Below, piece after piece: positions 41,499 through 51,462 of a stretch of DNA of 64,000 bases. Under the pieces are notes generated by a model. It worked only from the letters and a program-made list of their open reading frames with translations. It searched no databases and had not been told where the DNA came from. This DNA comes from Massilia sp. BJB1822. Lineage in GTDB: Bacteria; Pseudomonadota; Gammaproteobacteria; Burkholderiales; Burkholderiaceae_D. The translations under genes and the position numbers were made by a program. The DNA lies in NCBI RefSeq assembly GCF_013369485.1, contig NZ_JABWEB010000005.1, positions 248,001 through 312,000 on the forward strand, written 5' to 3'. Position 1 is the stretch's first letter. Every line of letters begins with the position of its first letter.

Positions 41499-41969
41499 AT
41501 GCGTCTGACCACCAAAGGCCGTTTTGCAGTAACCGCGATGATCGATTTGGCGATGCGCCAGGGCAAAGGCCCGGTCACGCTGTCCGGCATCAGCCAGCGG
41601 CAGGCGATTTCGCTGTCCTATCTGGAGCAACTGTTCGGCAAGCTGCGGCGCCACGAAATCGTGGAATCGATTCGCGGCCCCGGCGGCGGCTACAGCCTGG
41701 CGCGCCGGGCCGACAAGGTGACGGTTGCCGACATCATTATCGCGGTCGATGAACCGCTCGATGCAACCCAGTGCGGCGGGAAGGAAAATTGCCATGGCGC
41801 CGACCACGCCACCGGCGCCCGCTGCATGACCCACGAACTGTGGACCACCTTGAACGAAAAAATGGTCGACTACCTGGATTCCGTGTCGCTGCAGGATCTG
41901 GTGGACCAACAGAAGCAAAAAAATGCTGATCAAAACGTGGTCGTCATGCACCGCGCCGCGCTCGGTTAA
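41499..41969 (+). CDS. iscR: Fe-S cluster regulator IscR
   Basis: 156 residues of the Rrf2 family: an N-terminal winged helix (MRLTTKGRFAVTAMIDLA, RQAISLSYLEQLFGKLR) and the cluster-binding cysteines in CGGKENC and ARCMTHELW, with His nearby, as in IscR (C92, C98, C104, H107 scheme). With a [2Fe-2S] cluster it represses the isc operon, and without it binds type 2 sites. The ATG at 41499 is used; a GTG one codon earlier is an alternative. It is the first gene of the isc operon. Confidence 0.95.
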   Translation: MRLTTKGRFAVTAMIDLAMRQGKGPVTLSGISQRQAISLSYLEQLFGKLRRHEIVESIRGPGGGYSLARRADKVTVADIIIAVDEPLDATQCGGKENCHGADHATGARCMTHELWTTLNEKMVDYLDSVSLQDLVDQQKQKNADQNVVVMHRAALG

Positions 41970-41999
41970 ACATACGCTGCACTAGTATTGGAGTAATTG

Positions 42000-43265
42000 A
42001 TGAACGCCCCTGAAAAGAACGTTGCCCAGGTTGCCCCGGTGGACTTCCACACGGCCCCGCACTTCCCGATCTATATGGATTATTCGGCCACCACGCCGAT
42101 CGATCCGCGCGTGGCGGACAAAATGATCCCGTATCTGCGCGAACAGTTCGGCAATGCGGCGTCGCGCAGCCATATGTATGGCTGGACGGCGGAAGCGGCG
42201 GTGGAAGAGGCGCGCGCCCAGGTGGCGGCCCTGGTGAACGCCGATCCGCGCGAAATCATCTGGACCTCCGGCGCGACCGAGAGCAACAATCTGGCGATCA
42301 AGGGCGCGGCCCAGTTCTACAAGACCAAGGGCAAGCACATCATCACGGTGAAGACTGAGCACAAGGCCGTGCTGGATACCGTGCGCGAACTGGAACGCGT
42401 GGGCTTCGAAGCCACCTACCTCGACCCGCAGGACAATGGCCTGATCAGCGTCGAGCAGCTGCGCGCCGCCATCCGTCCCGATACCATCCTGGTCTCCGTG
42501 ATGCTGGTGAATAACGAGATCGGCGTGATCCAGCCGATCGACGAAATCGGCGCCCTGTGCCGCGAAAAGAAAATCATCTTCCACTGCGACGCCGCGCAAG
42601 CGACCGGCAAGGTGGCGATCGACCTGCAGAAAACGCCGTGCGACCTGATGACCTTCACCGCCCACAAGACCTATGGTCCGAAAGGCGTGGGCGCGCTGTA
42701 CGTTTGCCGCAAGCCGCGCGTGCGCATCGAAGCGCAGATGCACGGCGGCGGCCATGAGCGCGGCCTGCGCTCCGGCACCCTGCCAACCCATCAGATCGTG
42801 GGCATGGGCGAAGCCTTCCGTATCGCCAAGGAAGAGATGGACAGCGAAATCGCCCGCATCAAGGCGCTGCGCGACCGCCTGGCGCAAGGCCTGCAGCAGA
42901 TCGAAGAGGTGTATATCAACGGCGATATGGAACACCGCGTGCCGCACAACCTGAACGTCAGCTTCAACTATGTGGAAGGCGAGTCCCTGATCATGGCGGT
43001 GAAAGACCTGGCCGTGTCGTCCGGTTCGGCCTGTACTTCGGCCAGCCTGGAGCCGTCCTATGTGCTGCGCGCCCTGGGCCGCAGCGACGAACTGGCGCAC
43101 AGCTCGATCCGCTTCACCATCGGCCGCTTCACGACCGAGAAGGATATCGACTTCGCCATCGAGCTGATGAAGTCCAAGGTGAACAAGCTGCGCGAACTGT
43201 CCCCGCTGTGGGATATGTTCAAGGAAGGGATCGACATCAACTCGATCCAGTGGGCCGCGCACTGA
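42000..43265 (+). CDS. iscS: cysteine desulfurase IscS
   Basis: 421 residues. It releases sulfur from L-cysteine for Fe-S clusters and tRNA thiolation. The PLP Lys is in [11 protein letters not shown], the early HKAVLDT and DYSATTP motifs are present, and the catalytic loop Cys is in [14 protein letters not shown]. The C-terminus ends SIQWAAH, matching the IscU-binding tail. About 18 N-terminal residues precede the normal [11 protein letters not shown] start, a modest extension. It follows IscR by 30 bases, with TTGGAG before the ATG. Confidence 0.97.
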   Translation: MNAPEKNVAQVAPVDFHTAPHFPIYMDYSATTPIDPRVADKMIPYLREQFGNAASRSHMYGWTAEAAVEEARAQVAALVNADPREIIWTSGATESNNLAIKGAAQFYKTKGKHIITVKTEHKAVLDTVRELERVGFEATYLDPQDNGLISVEQLRAAIRPDTILVSVMLVNNEIGVIQPIDEIGALCREKKIIFHCDAAQATGKVAIDLQKTPCDLMTFTAHKTYGPKGVGALYVCRKPRVRIEAQMHGGGHERGLRSGTLPTHQIVGMGEAFRIAKEEMDSEIARIKALRDRLAQGLQQIEEVYINGDMEHRVPHNLNVSFNYVEGESLIMAVKDLAVSSGSACTSASLEPSYVLRALGRSDELAHSSIRFTIGRFTTEKDIDFAIELMKSKVNKLRELSPLWDMFKEGIDINSIQWAAH

Positions 43266-43305
43266 TCGCGCCGCCGTCATACGTTGAATTATTAGGAGCA
43301 TCAAA

Positions 43306-43689
43306 ATGGCTTACTCGGAAAAAGTTCTCGACCACTACGAAAATCCGCGCAATGTGGGCGCCTTCGAAAAAGGCGATGAAACCGTGGGCACCGGCATGGT
43401 CGGCGCCCCGGCCTGCGGCGACGTGATGAAGCTGCAGATCAAGGTCGGCGCGGACGGCCTGATCGAAGACGCGAAGTTCAAGACCTATGGCTGCGGTTCG
43501 GCCATCGCTTCGAGCTCGCTGGTGACCGAATGGGTGAAGGGCAAGACCCTGGACCAGGCGCTGGCCATCAAGAACACCCAGATCGCGGAAGAACTGGCCC
43601 TGCCGCCAGTGAAAATCCACTGCTCCATCCTGGCGGAAGACGCCATCAAGGCCGCAGTGCAGGACTACAAGGCCAAACACGCAGCCTAA
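43306..43689 (+). CDS. iscU: Fe-S scaffold IscU
   Basis: 127 residues. The three cluster-holding cysteines appear in [22 protein letters not shown] and [10 protein letters not shown], with the regulatory Asp after the first Cys. The LPPVKIHC part is the HscA recognition segment (LPPVK). Full-length scaffold on which [2Fe-2S] and [4Fe-4S] clusters are built before HscA/HscB-driven release. It has a GGAGCATCAAAATG start region. Confidence 0.97.
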   Translation: MAYSEKVLDHYENPRNVGAFEKGDETVGTGMVGAPACGDVMKLQIKVGADGLIEDAKFKTYGCGSAIASSSLVTEWVKGKTLDQALAIKNTQIAEELALPPVKIHCSILAEDAIKAAVQDYKAKHAA

Positions 43690-43708
43690 ATCGGCCACGG
43701 AGAAGAGT

Positions 43709-44032
43709 ATGGCAATCACACTGACCGAGAAGGCAGCGAAACATATCAGCCGGTATATCGAACGGCGCGGCAAGGGCATCGGCCTGCGCTTCGGCGTGCG
43801 CACCACCGGCTGCTCGGGACTGGCGTACAAGCTGGAATACGTGGATGAATCGGCGGCCGAGGACACCGTCTTCGAGTCGCATGGCGTGAAGGTCTTTGTC
43901 GACCCGAAAAGCCTGCCATACATCGACGGCACCGAACTCGATTTTGCCCGCGAAGGCCTGAACGAAGGCTTCAAGTTCAATAACCCGAACGAGAAAGACG
44001 CCTGCGGCTGCGGCGAAAGCTTCCGTATCTGA
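43709..44032 (+). CDS. iscA: A-type Fe-S carrier IscA
   Basis: 107 residues with the three invariant cysteines of A-type carriers: Cys in [14 protein letters not shown] and two in [11 protein letters not shown] at the C-terminus. It accepts clusters from IscU and passes them to [4Fe-4S] apoproteins. It is 19 bases after iscU. Confidence 0.96.
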   Translation: MAITLTEKAAKHISRYIERRGKGIGLRFGVRTTGCSGLAYKLEYVDESAAEDTVFESHGVKVFVDPKSLPYIDGTELDFAREGLNEGFKFNNPNEKDACGCGESFRI

Positions 44033-44042
44033 CTGGCCGGCC

Positions 44043-44558
44043 GTGCAAAACCATTTCGACCTCTTTCAACTGCCGCAGCAGTTCGCCGTGGACGGCGCCG
44101 CCCTGGACGCCGCCTACCGCGAAGTGCAGAGCCGCGTCCACCCGGATAAATTCGTCAACGCCAGCGACGCCGAAAAGCGCGTCGCCATGCAGTGGGCGAC
44201 GCGCGCCAACGAGGCTTACCAGACCCTGAAGAATCCGCAGAAGCGCGCCCAGTATCTGTGCGAGCTGAACGGCGTCGATCTGAAGGTGGAGTCGAATACG
44301 TCCATGCCAATGGCTTTCCTGATGCAGCAGATGGAGTGGCGCGAGGAGCTGGCCGAGGCGCGCGCCGCCAAGGACGCGGACCTGCTCGACAAGCTCGATG
44401 GCCAGCTGCGCGGCGCGCGTAAGCTGCAGTTGCTGGAAATCGAAACGCAGATCGGCGGCGGCGACTTCCATGGCGCCGCCCAGGGTGTGCGCGCGCTGAT
44501 GTTCCTCGAAAAATTCGGCGAAGAAGTCCGCTTCGCCTTCGACGCCATCGAAGCCTGA
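44043..44558 (+). CDS. hscB: J-type co-chaperone HscB
   Basis: 171 residues: a J domain (residues 1-75) with HPDKF, then the C-terminal three-helix bundle that holds IscU (MQQMEWREELAEAR...). It stimulates HscA ATPase. It starts with GTG, ten bases after the iscA stop. Confidence 0.94.
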   Translation: MQNHFDLFQLPQQFAVDGAALDAAYREVQSRVHPDKFVNASDAEKRVAMQWATRANEAYQTLKNPQKRAQYLCELNGVDLKVESNTSMPMAFLMQQMEWREELAEARAAKDADLLDKLDGQLRGARKLQLLEIETQIGGGDFHGAAQGVRALMFLEKFGEEVRFAFDAIEA

Positions 44559-44615
44559 TACAGGCTTGGCGAATGCCGGCGCGCTAGCCGGTGCATACAG
44601 AAAAACAGGTTTCAC

Positions 44616-46496
44616 ATGGCACTTCTGCAAATCTCCGAACCAGGCATGTCCACCGCGCCGCACCAGCACCGTCTGGCCGTCGGCATCGATCTGGGCACCA
44701 CCAATTCGCTGGTCGCCACCGTGCGCAGCAGCATTCCCGAGGTGCTGCGCGACGAGGAAGGCCATTCCCTGCTGCCTTCCGTGGTGCGCTATCTGCCGAA
44801 CGGCCATGCGAACATCGGCTACAAGGCCATGGCGCACCAGACCACCGATCCGCGCAATACCATCGTCTCGGTGAAGCGCTTCATGGGCCGTGGCCTGAAG
44901 GACGTGGCTTACGCGGAAAACCTGCCGTATGAATTCGTCGATGCGCCCGGCATGGTGCAGCTGAAAACCGTGGCCGGCGTGAAAAGCCCGGTCGAGGTGT
45001 CGGCCCAGATCCTGGCCACCCTGCGCCAGCGCGCCGAAGATGCGCTGGGCGACGAGCTGGTGGGCGCGGTGATCACCGTGCCGGCCTATTTCGACGACGC
45101 GCAGCGCCAGGCCACCAAGGATGCGGCCCAGCTGGCCGGCCTGAATGTGCTGCGCCTGCTGAGCGAGCCGACCGCCGCCGCCATCGCCTATGGCCTGGAC
45201 AATGGTTCGGAAGGCCTGTTCGCCGTGTATGACCTGGGCGGCGGCACCTTCGATATCTCCATCCTGAAACTGAGCAAGGGCGTGTTTGAAGTGCTGTCCA
45301 CCGGCGGCGATTCCGCGCTGGGCGGCGACGACTTCGACCACCGCCTGTTCTGCTGGATTCACGAGCAGGAAAAACTGGCCCCGCTGTCCGATGAAGATAC
45401 CGCCATCCTGATGGTGAAAGCGCGCGAAGCGAAGGAACTGCTGTCCACCAAGTCCGAGGTGACGGTGGACGCGGTGCTGAATTCGGGCGAGGAAGTGCAT
45501 CTGCGCATCAGCGCCGAAACCTTCGCCGACATCACCAAGCACCTGGTCGCCAAGACCATGAACGCCGTGAAGAAATCGCTGCGCGACGCCAATGTGGACG
45601 CCGACGATATCGACGGCGTGGTGATGGTGGGCGGCGCCACCCGCATGCCGCATGTGCAGCGCGCCGTGGGCGACTACTTCCACACCATTCCGCACGCGAA
45701 TATCGACCCGGACAAGGTGGTGGCGCTGGGCGCCGCCGTGCAGGCCAATCTGCTGGCGGGCAACCGCGCGGCGGGCGACGACTGGCTGCTGCTGGACGTG
45801 ATCCCGTTGTCGCTGGGCATTGAAACCATGGGCGGCCTGGTCGAGAAGATTATCCCGCGCAATTCCACCATTCCTTGCGCCCGCGCCCAGGAATTCACCA
45901 CCTTCAAGGATGGCCAGACCGCGCTGGCGGTGCATGTGCTGCAGGGCGAGCGCGAACTGGTGTCCGACTGCCGTTCGCTGGCGCGCTTCGAGCTGCGCGG
46001 CATCCCGCCGATGGCGGCCGGCGCGGCGCGCATCCGCATCACCTACCAGGTCGATGCCGATGGCCTGCTGTCGGTCTCGGCGCGCGAGTTGCGCTCGAAC
46101 GTGGAAGCCTCGATCACGGTCAAACCATCCTATGGCCTGGGCGACGACGACGTGGCGCGCATGCTGCAGGATTCCTACAGCTCGGCCGATGCCGATATGA
46201 AGGCGCGCGCCCTGCGCGAAGAGCAGGTCGAAGCCGAACGCATCATGCTGGCAACGCAAGTGGCGCTGGACGAGGACGCGGCCCTGCTGTCGGCCGAAGA
46301 ACGCGCCGCCGTCGATGCGCTGATGGCGAACACCCGTGCCGTGCTTGAGCAATCGGCCACCGGCGCGGTCGACCACCAGGCCGTCAAGGTTGCGGTGGAA
46401 GCGCTGGCCCAGGGCACCGAGGAATTCGCCTCGCGCCGCATGGATCGCAGCGTGCGCAGCGCGCTGGCCGGCAAGGCGCTGGACCAGGTAGCATAA
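44616..46496 (+). CDS. hscA: Hsp70-type Fe-S chaperone HscA
   Basis: 626 residues: an Hsp70 specialised for IscU. ATPase motifs [13 protein letters not shown] (about 23-35) and [13 protein letters not shown], linker and substrate domain present ([40 protein letters not shown]). Unlike the two atypical Hsp70 proteins at 14-19 kb, this is a full canonical Hsp70. An in-frame ATG at 44646 ([10 protein letters not shown]) is an alternative start. Confidence 0.95.
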   Translation: MALLQISEPGMSTAPHQHRLAVGIDLGTTNSLVATVRSSIPEVLRDEEGHSLLPSVVRYLPNGHANIGYKAMAHQTTDPRNTIVSVKRFMGRGLKDVAYAENLPYEFVDAPGMVQLKTVAGVKSPVEVSAQILATLRQRAEDALGDELVGAVITVPAYFDDAQRQATKDAAQLAGLNVLRLLSEPTAAAIAYGLDNGSEGLFAVYDLGGGTFDISILKLSKGVFEVLSTGGDSALGGDDFDHRLFCWIHEQEKLAPLSDEDTAILMVKAREAKELLSTKSEVTVDAVLNSGEEVHLRISAETFADITKHLVAKTMNAVKKSLRDANVDADDIDGVVMVGGATRMPHVQRAVGDYFHTIPHANIDPDKVVALGAAVQANLLAGNRAAGDDWLLLDVIPLSLGIETMGGLVEKIIPRNSTIPCARAQEFTTFKDGQTALAVHVLQGERELVSDCRSLARFELRGIPPMAAGAARIRITYQVDADGLLSVSARELRSNVEASITVKPSYGLGDDDVARMLQDSYSSADADMKARALREEQVEAERIMLATQVALDEDAALLSAEERAAVDALMANTRAVLEQSATGAVDHQAVKVAVEALAQGTEEFASRRMDRSVRSALAGKALDQVA

Positions 46497-46524
46497 ATCT
46501 GCAGAATATTTAAAGAGGTATCAA

Positions 46525-46866
46525 GTGCCACAAATCGTAGTCCTGCCCCATGAGAAGCTGTGCCCTGAAGGCGCCGTGATCGAAGCCCCAGCCGGCAAGT
46601 CCGTTTGCGACGTGCTGCTGGAGAACGACATCCATATCGAGCACGCCTGCGAGAAATCCTGCGCCTGCACCACTTGCCACGTGCTGGTGCGCGAGGGCAT
46701 CGATTCGCTCAACGAAGCGACCGAAACCGAGGAAGACCTGCTGGACAAGGCCTGGGGTCTGGAAGCGGTGTCGCGCCTGTCCTGCCAGTCCATCGTGGCG
46801 GAAGAGGACCTGGTCATCGAAATTCCGAAGTACACCATCAACCACGCCAGCGAAGGCGGCCACTGA
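46525..46866 (+). CDS. fdx: ISC-type [2Fe-2S] ferredoxin
   Basis: 113 residues. The cluster cysteines are in HACEKSCACTTCHVLV and, near residue 88, RLSCQS (C-x5-C-x2-C ... C pattern). It supplies electrons for cluster assembly. GTG start with AAAGAGG upstream, 29 bases after hscA. Confidence 0.95.
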   Translation: MPQIVVLPHEKLCPEGAVIEAPAGKSVCDVLLENDIHIEHACEKSCACTTCHVLVREGIDSLNEATETEEDLLDKAWGLEAVSRLSCQSIVAEEDLVIEIPKYTINHASEGGH

Positions 46867-46881
46867 TACGCGGAGCCAGCG

Positions 46882-47076
46882 ATGAAATGGACTGATATTA
46901 CGGCGATTGCCGAAGCGCTGTACGACAAGCACCCGGACGTGGACCCGACCACGATCCGCTTCACCGACCTGCACAACTGGATCGTCGATCTGGAAGAGTT
47001 CGACGACGACCATAAGCGCGGCGGCGAGAAAGTGCTGGAAGCGATTCAGCAGGCATGGATCGATGAAGCCAAATAA
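46882..47076 (+). CDS. iscX: Fe-S assembly accessory protein IscX
   Basis: A 64-residue, very acidic protein ([30 protein letters not shown]) matching IscX/YfhJ, which binds IscS and iron and modulates cluster formation. It closes the core isc set, and its last 14 bases overlap the next gene. Confidence 0.94.
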   Translation: MKWTDITAIAEALYDKHPDVDPTTIRFTDLHNWIVDLEEFDDDHKRGGEKVLEAIQQAWIDEAK

Positions 47077-47977
47077 GAAAGCGGCCGCGCCACTGGCGGC
47101 CACCGTGACCGATATCCCTGAAGTGAAGCCTGGCCAGTCGGTCGCGCTGCTGCAGGAGCTGCACATTCTCACCCGCGACGGCAAACTGAATCAGGACAGC
47201 CGCCGCAAGCTGAAACAGGTCTACCATCTGTACCAGTTCATCGAGCCGCTGCTGAAAGAGGTGCAGGCCACGGGCAAGAGCATTTCCCTGGTCGACCATG
47301 GCGCGGGCAAGTCCTATCTGGGCTTCATCATCTATGACCTGTTCTTCAAGGCGTTGAGCGACGGTTCGCACATCTATGGCATCGAAACGCGCGAAGAGCT
47401 GGTGCAGCGTTCGCAGGAGCTGGCGGCGAAGTTCGACTTCCCTGGCATGTCCTTCCTGCCGCTGTCGGTGGCCGAATCGACCCAATCCGAGCTGCTGCCG
47501 CAGCAGATCGACATCGTCACCGCCCTGCATGCCTGCAATACCGCGACCGACGACGCCATCGATTTCGCGCTGAAAAAGCGCGCCAAATACATGGTGCTGG
47601 TGCCTTGCTGCCAGGCCGAAGTGGCGTCCGTGCTGCGCAAGAACAAAGGCAAGTCGCTGGCGAAAAGCGCGCTGACCGAAATCTGGCGCCACCCGATCCA
47701 TACGCGCGAATTCGGCAGCCAGATCACCAATGTGCTGCGCTGCCTGCAGCTGGAAGCGCATGGCTACCAGGTCAATGTAACGGAGCTGGTGGGCTGGGAG
47801 CATTCGATGAAGAATGAACTGATCATCGCCACCTACAAGAATCTGCCGCGCCGCCGTCCGAGCGAGCGCCTGCAGGAAGTGCTGGAAACCCTGGGCCTGG
47901 AAGAAATGGGCCAGCGCTTCTACAGCAGCCATCTGGAAAAAGCCGAACACGCCGCGGCGGACGCGGTAGAAGAGTGA
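47063..47977 (+). CDS. SAM-dependent methyltransferase (GSTCD/METTL25-like)
   Basis: 304 residues. A Rossmann fold with motif I in [20 protein letters not shown] (about 78-97), [26 protein letters not shown] and the VPCCQAEV motif that marks the Methyltransf_32/GSTCD-like group. The substrate is unknown; the Cys pair in PCCQ could bind metal or RNA. ATG 47063 overlaps the end of iscX, so it is co-translated with the isc genes, which hints at a role in RNA modification or Fe-S-linked translation. Confidence 0.85.
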   Translation: MKPNKKAAAPLAATVTDIPEVKPGQSVALLQELHILTRDGKLNQDSRRKLKQVYHLYQFIEPLLKEVQATGKSISLVDHGAGKSYLGFIIYDLFFKALSDGSHIYGIETREELVQRSQELAAKFDFPGMSFLPLSVAESTQSELLPQQIDIVTALHACNTATDDAIDFALKKRAKYMVLVPCCQAEVASVLRKNKGKSLAKSALTEIWRHPIHTREFGSQITNVLRCLQLEAHGYQVNVTELVGWEHSMKNELIIATYKNLPRRRPSERLQEVLETLGLEEMGQRFYSSHLEKAEHAAADAVEE

Positions 47978-47980
47978 CTC

Positions 47981-48661
47981 ATGACTGAAGAAACGACGAT
48001 CCGCCTCTCCAAGCGCGTGGCGGAAATGGTGCCATGCTCGCGCCGCGAAGCCGAGCTGTATATCGAAGGCGCGTATGTGAGCGTGGACGGCGTGCTGGTG
48101 GAAGAAGCCGGTGCGCGCGTCGCGGCGCACCAGCAGGTGGTGCTGGCGGCGAATGCCGAGCCGACCGAGATCCTGCCTGTGACCATTGTGATGCACAAGC
48201 CGGCCGGCGCCGCACCCCAGGCGCGCCTGAAGGAAGAGGCGCGTTCGGCCGAGGCGCAGAAGCAGCGCTTCCTCAAGCGCCACTTCGTGAATCTGACGCT
48301 GGCGCTGCCGATGGACGATATGGCCAGCGGCCTGTGCGTGTTCACCCAGGACTTCCGCGTGGCGCGCAAGCTGGTGCAGGATGCCGACACGGTGGAGCAG
48401 GAAATCATCGTCGATGTGGATGGCGCGATTGCCGAAAACGGCCTGGCGCAGCTGAACCAGGGCAGCGCCAAGGTCAGCTGGCAGAACGAAGGCCGCCTGC
48501 GCTTCGCCATCAAAGGTCCAAAACCGGGCCAGATCCGCAAGATGTGCCTGGCCGTGGGCCTGAAAGTCACGGCCATGAAACGCATCCGCCTGGGCCGCAT
48601 TGCCATGTCCGGCCTGCCGGTCGGCGAATGGCGCTATCTGCAGGGCTACGAGCGCTTCTAA
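47981..48661 (+). CDS. S4-domain RNA pseudouridine synthase-like protein
   Basis: 226 residues. An N-terminal S4 RNA-binding domain (RLSKRVAEMVPCSRREAELYIEGAYVSVDGVLV, about 8-45) is followed by the pseudouridine synthase core. In place of the usual GRLDxDTxGLLLLT, the sequence reads LPMDDMASGLCVFTQD: the catalytic Asp aligns, but the preceding Arg and Leu are changed. Later HKPAG and GRIAMSGLPVGEW fit the RsuA/RluF group. It is four bases after the methyltransferase gene, so it is probably the last isc operon member. Activity is likely but not certain. Confidence 0.83.
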   Translation: MTEETTIRLSKRVAEMVPCSRREAELYIEGAYVSVDGVLVEEAGARVAAHQQVVLAANAEPTEILPVTIVMHKPAGAAPQARLKEEARSAEAQKQRFLKRHFVNLTLALPMDDMASGLCVFTQDFRVARKLVQDADTVEQEIIVDVDGAIAENGLAQLNQGSAKVSWQNEGRLRFAIKGPKPGQIRKMCLAVGLKVTAMKRIRLGRIAMSGLPVGEWRYLQGYERF

Positions 48662-48664
48662 GCG

Positions 48665-49117
48665 CTAGCGCATATCCTCCGGCGCCGCCGCGCGCGGCGC
48701 ATAATCCTTGACGAAACGCTTGGGCACTTCGCGGTAGCCCACCTGCTCATAAAACAGATGGGCGGGCTGGCGCCGCATGCTGCTCGACAGCTCCGTATGC
48801 GTGCAGTCGCGCGCCTGCGCCCGCGCTTCCGCATGGGCCATCAGCGCCCGTCCCGCGCCCAGGCGGCGCAAGGCTTCATCCACCACAAAGGCCGACACCA
48901 CCGCGTATTCGCTGGTGGTGCTCAGCGGCAGAACGTAATTCTGCGTCAGCACGCCGACGATCTGTCCGGCCACTTGCGCCACCCAGCAATCGCCCTCGCG
49001 CCGCTCGAATTCGGGCCAGCGCCGTTCCAGGCTGGCCATGGTGTTGGGATAGCCGAGCTGCCAGAACAGCGCGGCGATGCGCGGCAGGTCGCCGCGCTGT
49101 GCATTGCGTATATCCAT
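48665..49117 (-). CDS. GNAT-family acetyltransferase
   Basis: 150 residues with the GNAT core: EYAVVSAFVVDEALRRLGAGRALMAHAEARAQ (motif A, about 70-105) and LFYEQVGYREVPKRFVKDY (motif B/C). It probably acetylates a small amine or a protein N-terminus from acetyl-CoA. Convergent with the pseudouridine synthase gene (three-base gap). It is a late, independent gene. Confidence 0.9.
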   Translation of the reverse strand: MDIRNAQRGDLPRIAALFWQLGYPNTMASLERRWPEFERREGDCWVAQVAGQIVGVLTQNYVLPLSTTSEYAVVSAFVVDEALRRLGAGRALMAHAEARAQARDCTHTELSSSMRRQPAHLFYEQVGYREVPKRFVKDYAPRAAAPEDMR

Positions 49118-49145
49118 TTGGTCTTTCGATTCGTCTTTGGAGCAG

Positions 49146-49170
49146 GGCAGGGAGCGCAGCGCCCCCTGCC
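49146..49170 (-). terminator. stem-loop after the porin gene
   Basis: GGCAGG (49146-49151) pairs with CCTGCC (49165-49170), extended by further G-C pairing. It lies nine bases after the porin stop on the minus strand. No T run follows, so it may be a weak or rho-assisted terminator. Confidence 0.45.
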
Positions 49171-49178
49171 GCCGGCAA

Positions 49179-50234
49179 TCAGAAGGCGTGGCGCAGGCCG
49201 AGATTGAATTCGCGCGTACCCGCCACGGCGCCGGTCTGTCCCGCGACGGGCAGGGTGGCGCTATACGTGTGGTAGTTGGCGCCGTTCTTGTTGCTTACTT
49301 TCGCCGTGGAGGCATAGGCGATGGTGCGCTTGGACAGGTCGTAGGTATAGGTCAGCGCCCACTGGTTGGCGTCCTTGTTGGCGATGGTGCGGTCGTTCTT
49401 GCGGATATAGCTGGCCAGGATGGTGCTCGCACCGAAAGGAATGGAGGCGCCCAGCAGCAGGTCGCGGCTGTCGGTGTTGCCGGTTCCCTTGTTGCTGCCG
49501 CTGATGATGATGGCCTTTACCACGCGGAAATCGTAGCTGCCGCCGATCACATAGTTGGTGGAATGGTCGGTGGCGGTGGCGTTGTTCTGGCGGTGGTAGC
49601 CGGCGCGGATGGTCAGCGGACCTTCGGCATACATCACCGAGCTGCCGATATGGCGGTTGGCGGCCTTGTTGTCTGCCACCTCGCCGAAACCATACAGGAC
49701 ATCGGCCGTCACGCCGCGCATGGTGGGCGTGGTGTACTTCACCGCATTGTTGACGCGCTTGCCGTTGGTGGCGAACAGGTTGCTGCCCGCGCCGGCAAAG
49801 CCGTCGTCCATCGGTTCCATCAGTTTCCACGCCAGATATTCCGGACCGTACTGGCGGCCCAGGGTAAGAGTTCCCAATTCCTTGTTTTTCAGGCCGACGA
49901 AAGCCTGGCGGCCGAACAGCAGGCCACTCTGGTCGGACGCGCCAGTGTCGGCCAGGATGCCCGATTCCAGCGTGAAGATGGTGGACCAGCCGCCGCCCAG
50001 GTCTTCCGTGCCGCGGAAGCCGATACGGCTGCCTTGCAGCGTGCCGCTCTGCATCTTGGTGTCGTTGCCGCTGAAGGCGGGCAGGGCGGCGGTCGGCGTA
50101 TGCGTGCTGGCGATCGCGCCCGTGGTCCTGGCCACGCTGAGGTCAAGCACGCCATAGATGCTTACGTTCGATTGAGCCATTGCCGGACCGGCGCTGCAGG
50201 CGCACAGGGCGGCGGCCATGAGAGATTTCTTCAT
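49179..50234 (-). CDS. general diffusion porin (Burkholderiales type)
   Basis: 351 residues. The signal peptide MKKSLMAAALCACSAGPAMA is followed by SNVSIYGVLDLSV, the usual first strand of betaproteobacterial trimeric porins, then SGSRIGFRGTEDLGGG-type and AFVGLKNKELGTLTLGRQYG segments, and a C-terminal GLRHAF with final Phe. It forms a 16-strand outer-membrane channel. It is divergent from the 2-aminoethylphosphonate operon across 202 bases that carry two palindromic operators, so it may be induced together with that operon. Confidence 0.93.
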   Translation of the reverse strand: MKKSLMAAALCACSAGPAMAQSNVSIYGVLDLSVARTTGAIASTHTPTAALPAFSGNDTKMQSGTLQGSRIGFRGTEDLGGGWSTIFTLESGILADTGASDQSGLLFGRQAFVGLKNKELGTLTLGRQYGPEYLAWKLMEPMDDGFAGAGSNLFATNGKRVNNAVKYTTPTMRGVTADVLYGFGEVADNKAANRHIGSSVMYAEGPLTIRAGYHRQNNATATDHSTNYVIGGSYDFRVVKAIIISGSNKGTGNTDSRDLLLGASIPFGASTILASYIRKNDRTIANKDANQWALTYTYDLSKRTIAYASTAKVSNKNGANYHTYSATLPVAGQTGAVAGTREFNLGLRHAF

Positions 50235-50325
50235 TCCTTGTCTTCCCGTTGAAAGTGGCGAAGGTGCCAGATTTAGGCGGATTGCCTGAGCGCCGAAGCT
50301 TAAACAGGGATTGTTACAAGATCGT

Positions 50326-50373
50326 GACGTCTAGATGACTAAATGATTTTGTTAAAATAGACGTCTAGATGTC
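50326..50373. promoter_or_regulatory. two GntR-type operators before the phosphonate operon
   Basis: GACGTCTAGATGAC (50326-50339) and GACGTCTAGATGTC (50360-50373) are near-perfect palindromes. Both share GACGTCTAGATG, 34 bases apart (about three helix turns), and match the HutC/FadR-type pattern GTMTAKAC. A further half site GACGTCAT is at 50379. They sit in the divergent porin/phnS region, about 60-110 bases before phnS and 90-140 before the porin start, and are the probable target of the GntR/UTRA regulator at 56407. A TAAAAT hexamer (50353-50358) lies between them. Confidence 0.75.
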
Positions 50374-50436
50374 ATTGCGACGTCATATTCGCTCGATAAG
50401 ATGCGCGGCATCCTGTTCAACTTCATGGAGCTGTGC

Positions 50437-51462
50437 ATGTCTTTCCCCGCTACTCTCAAGCCGCTTGCCTTGACCTTGACCCTCACGTTGGGCGCCGCCC
50501 TGGCCCATGCCGAAACCACGCTGACCGTGTACAGCGCGCTGGAGGCCGACCAGCTGAAGGCCTACCAGGCCCGCTTCGAGGCCGATAACCCCGACATCAA
50601 GATCAAGTGGGTGCGCGATTCGACCGGCATCATCACCGCCAAGCTGCTGGCCGAGAAAGCCGCGCCGCAAGCCGACGTAGTGATGGGCGTGGCCGCCACC
50701 TCGCTGCTGGTGCTGGAAAAAGAAGGCATGCTGCTGCCGTATGCACCGAAGGATTACAGCAAGCTCAATGCGCGCTATGTGGACAGCGCCAATCCGCCAA
50801 GCTGGGTGGGCATGGACGTGTGGGGTGCGGCGGTCTGCTTCAACACCGTGGAAGCGGCCAAGCTGGGCCTGAAAAAGCCGGAATCGTGGAAAGATCTGCT
50901 CAAGCCTGAATACAAGGGCAAGATCACCATGCCGCATCCGGTCTCCAGCGGCACCGGCTACTTCGACGTGACGGCCTGGCTCACCCTGTTCGGCGAGAAG
51001 GAAGGCTGGGCCTTCATGGACAAGCTGCACGAGAACATTGGCCAGTACACCCACTCCGGCTCCAAGCCTTGCAAGCAGGCGGCGGCAGGCGAATTCCCCA
51101 TCGGGATCGCCTTCGAATACCGCGCGGCCAAGCTGAAAGAGGGCGGTGCGCCGCTGGACGTGATCCTGCCGAAAGAAGGCCTGGGCTGGGATGTGGAAGC
51201 CACCGCCATCGTCAAAGGGACCAAACGCCTGGAAGCGGCGCGCAAGCTGGCCGACTGGTCGGCCTCGCGCAGCGCCAACGAGCTGTATGCGAAGAACTTC
51301 GCGCTGGTCGCCTATCCTGGCGTGTCCGTGCCGCATCCGGCCATTCCCGCCAACTATGAACAGCTGCTGATCAAGCAGGATCTGAAATGGTCGGCGCGCG
51401 AACGCGAACGCATCCTGGCCGAATGGAGCAAACGCTACGAAGGCAAGGCTGAGCCGAAATAA
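50437..51462 (+). CDS. phnS: 2-aminoethylphosphonate ABC transporter, substrate-binding protein
   Basis: 341 residues with a signal peptide (to ALAHA). It is a periplasmic binding protein of the iron/phosphonate (Fbp-like) type: LTVYSALEADQLKAYQARFEADNPDIKIKW, VGMDVWGAAVCFNT and MPHPVSSGTGY. Close relatives bind 2-aminoethylphosphonate in operons with PhnT, a fused permease, PhnW and PhnX, as here. ATG 50437 has GGAG six bases upstream; earlier in-frame ATGs are less suitable. The stop overlaps the start of phnT. Confidence 0.9.
   Translation: MSFPATLKPLALTLTLTLGAALAHAETTLTVYSALEADQLKAYQARFEADNPDIKIKWVRDSTGIITAKLLAEKAAPQADVVMGVAATSLLVLEKEGMLLPYAPKDYSKLNARYVDSANPPSWVGMDVWGAAVCFNTVEAAKLGLKKPESWKDLLKPEYKGKITMPHPVSSGTGYFDVTAWLTLFGEKEGWAFMDKLHENIGQYTHSGSKPCKQAAAGEFPIGIAFEYRAAKLKEGGAPLDVILPKEGLGWDVEATAIVKGTKRLEAARKLADWSASRSANELYAKNFALVAYPGVSVPHPAIPANYEQLLIKQDLKWSARERERILAEWSKRYEGKAEPK

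Noticed and set aside
43977-46376. A 799-codon open frame opposite hscB/hscA
   Set aside because: The plus-strand genes are unmistakable isc members; the antisense frame has a His/Ala/Gly-rich composition and no recognised domain.
50326-50373. Possible replication iterons from the direct repeats
   Set aside because: Only two full copies, placed between divergent genes with a GntR regulator in the same locus; no replication protein gene is nearby.
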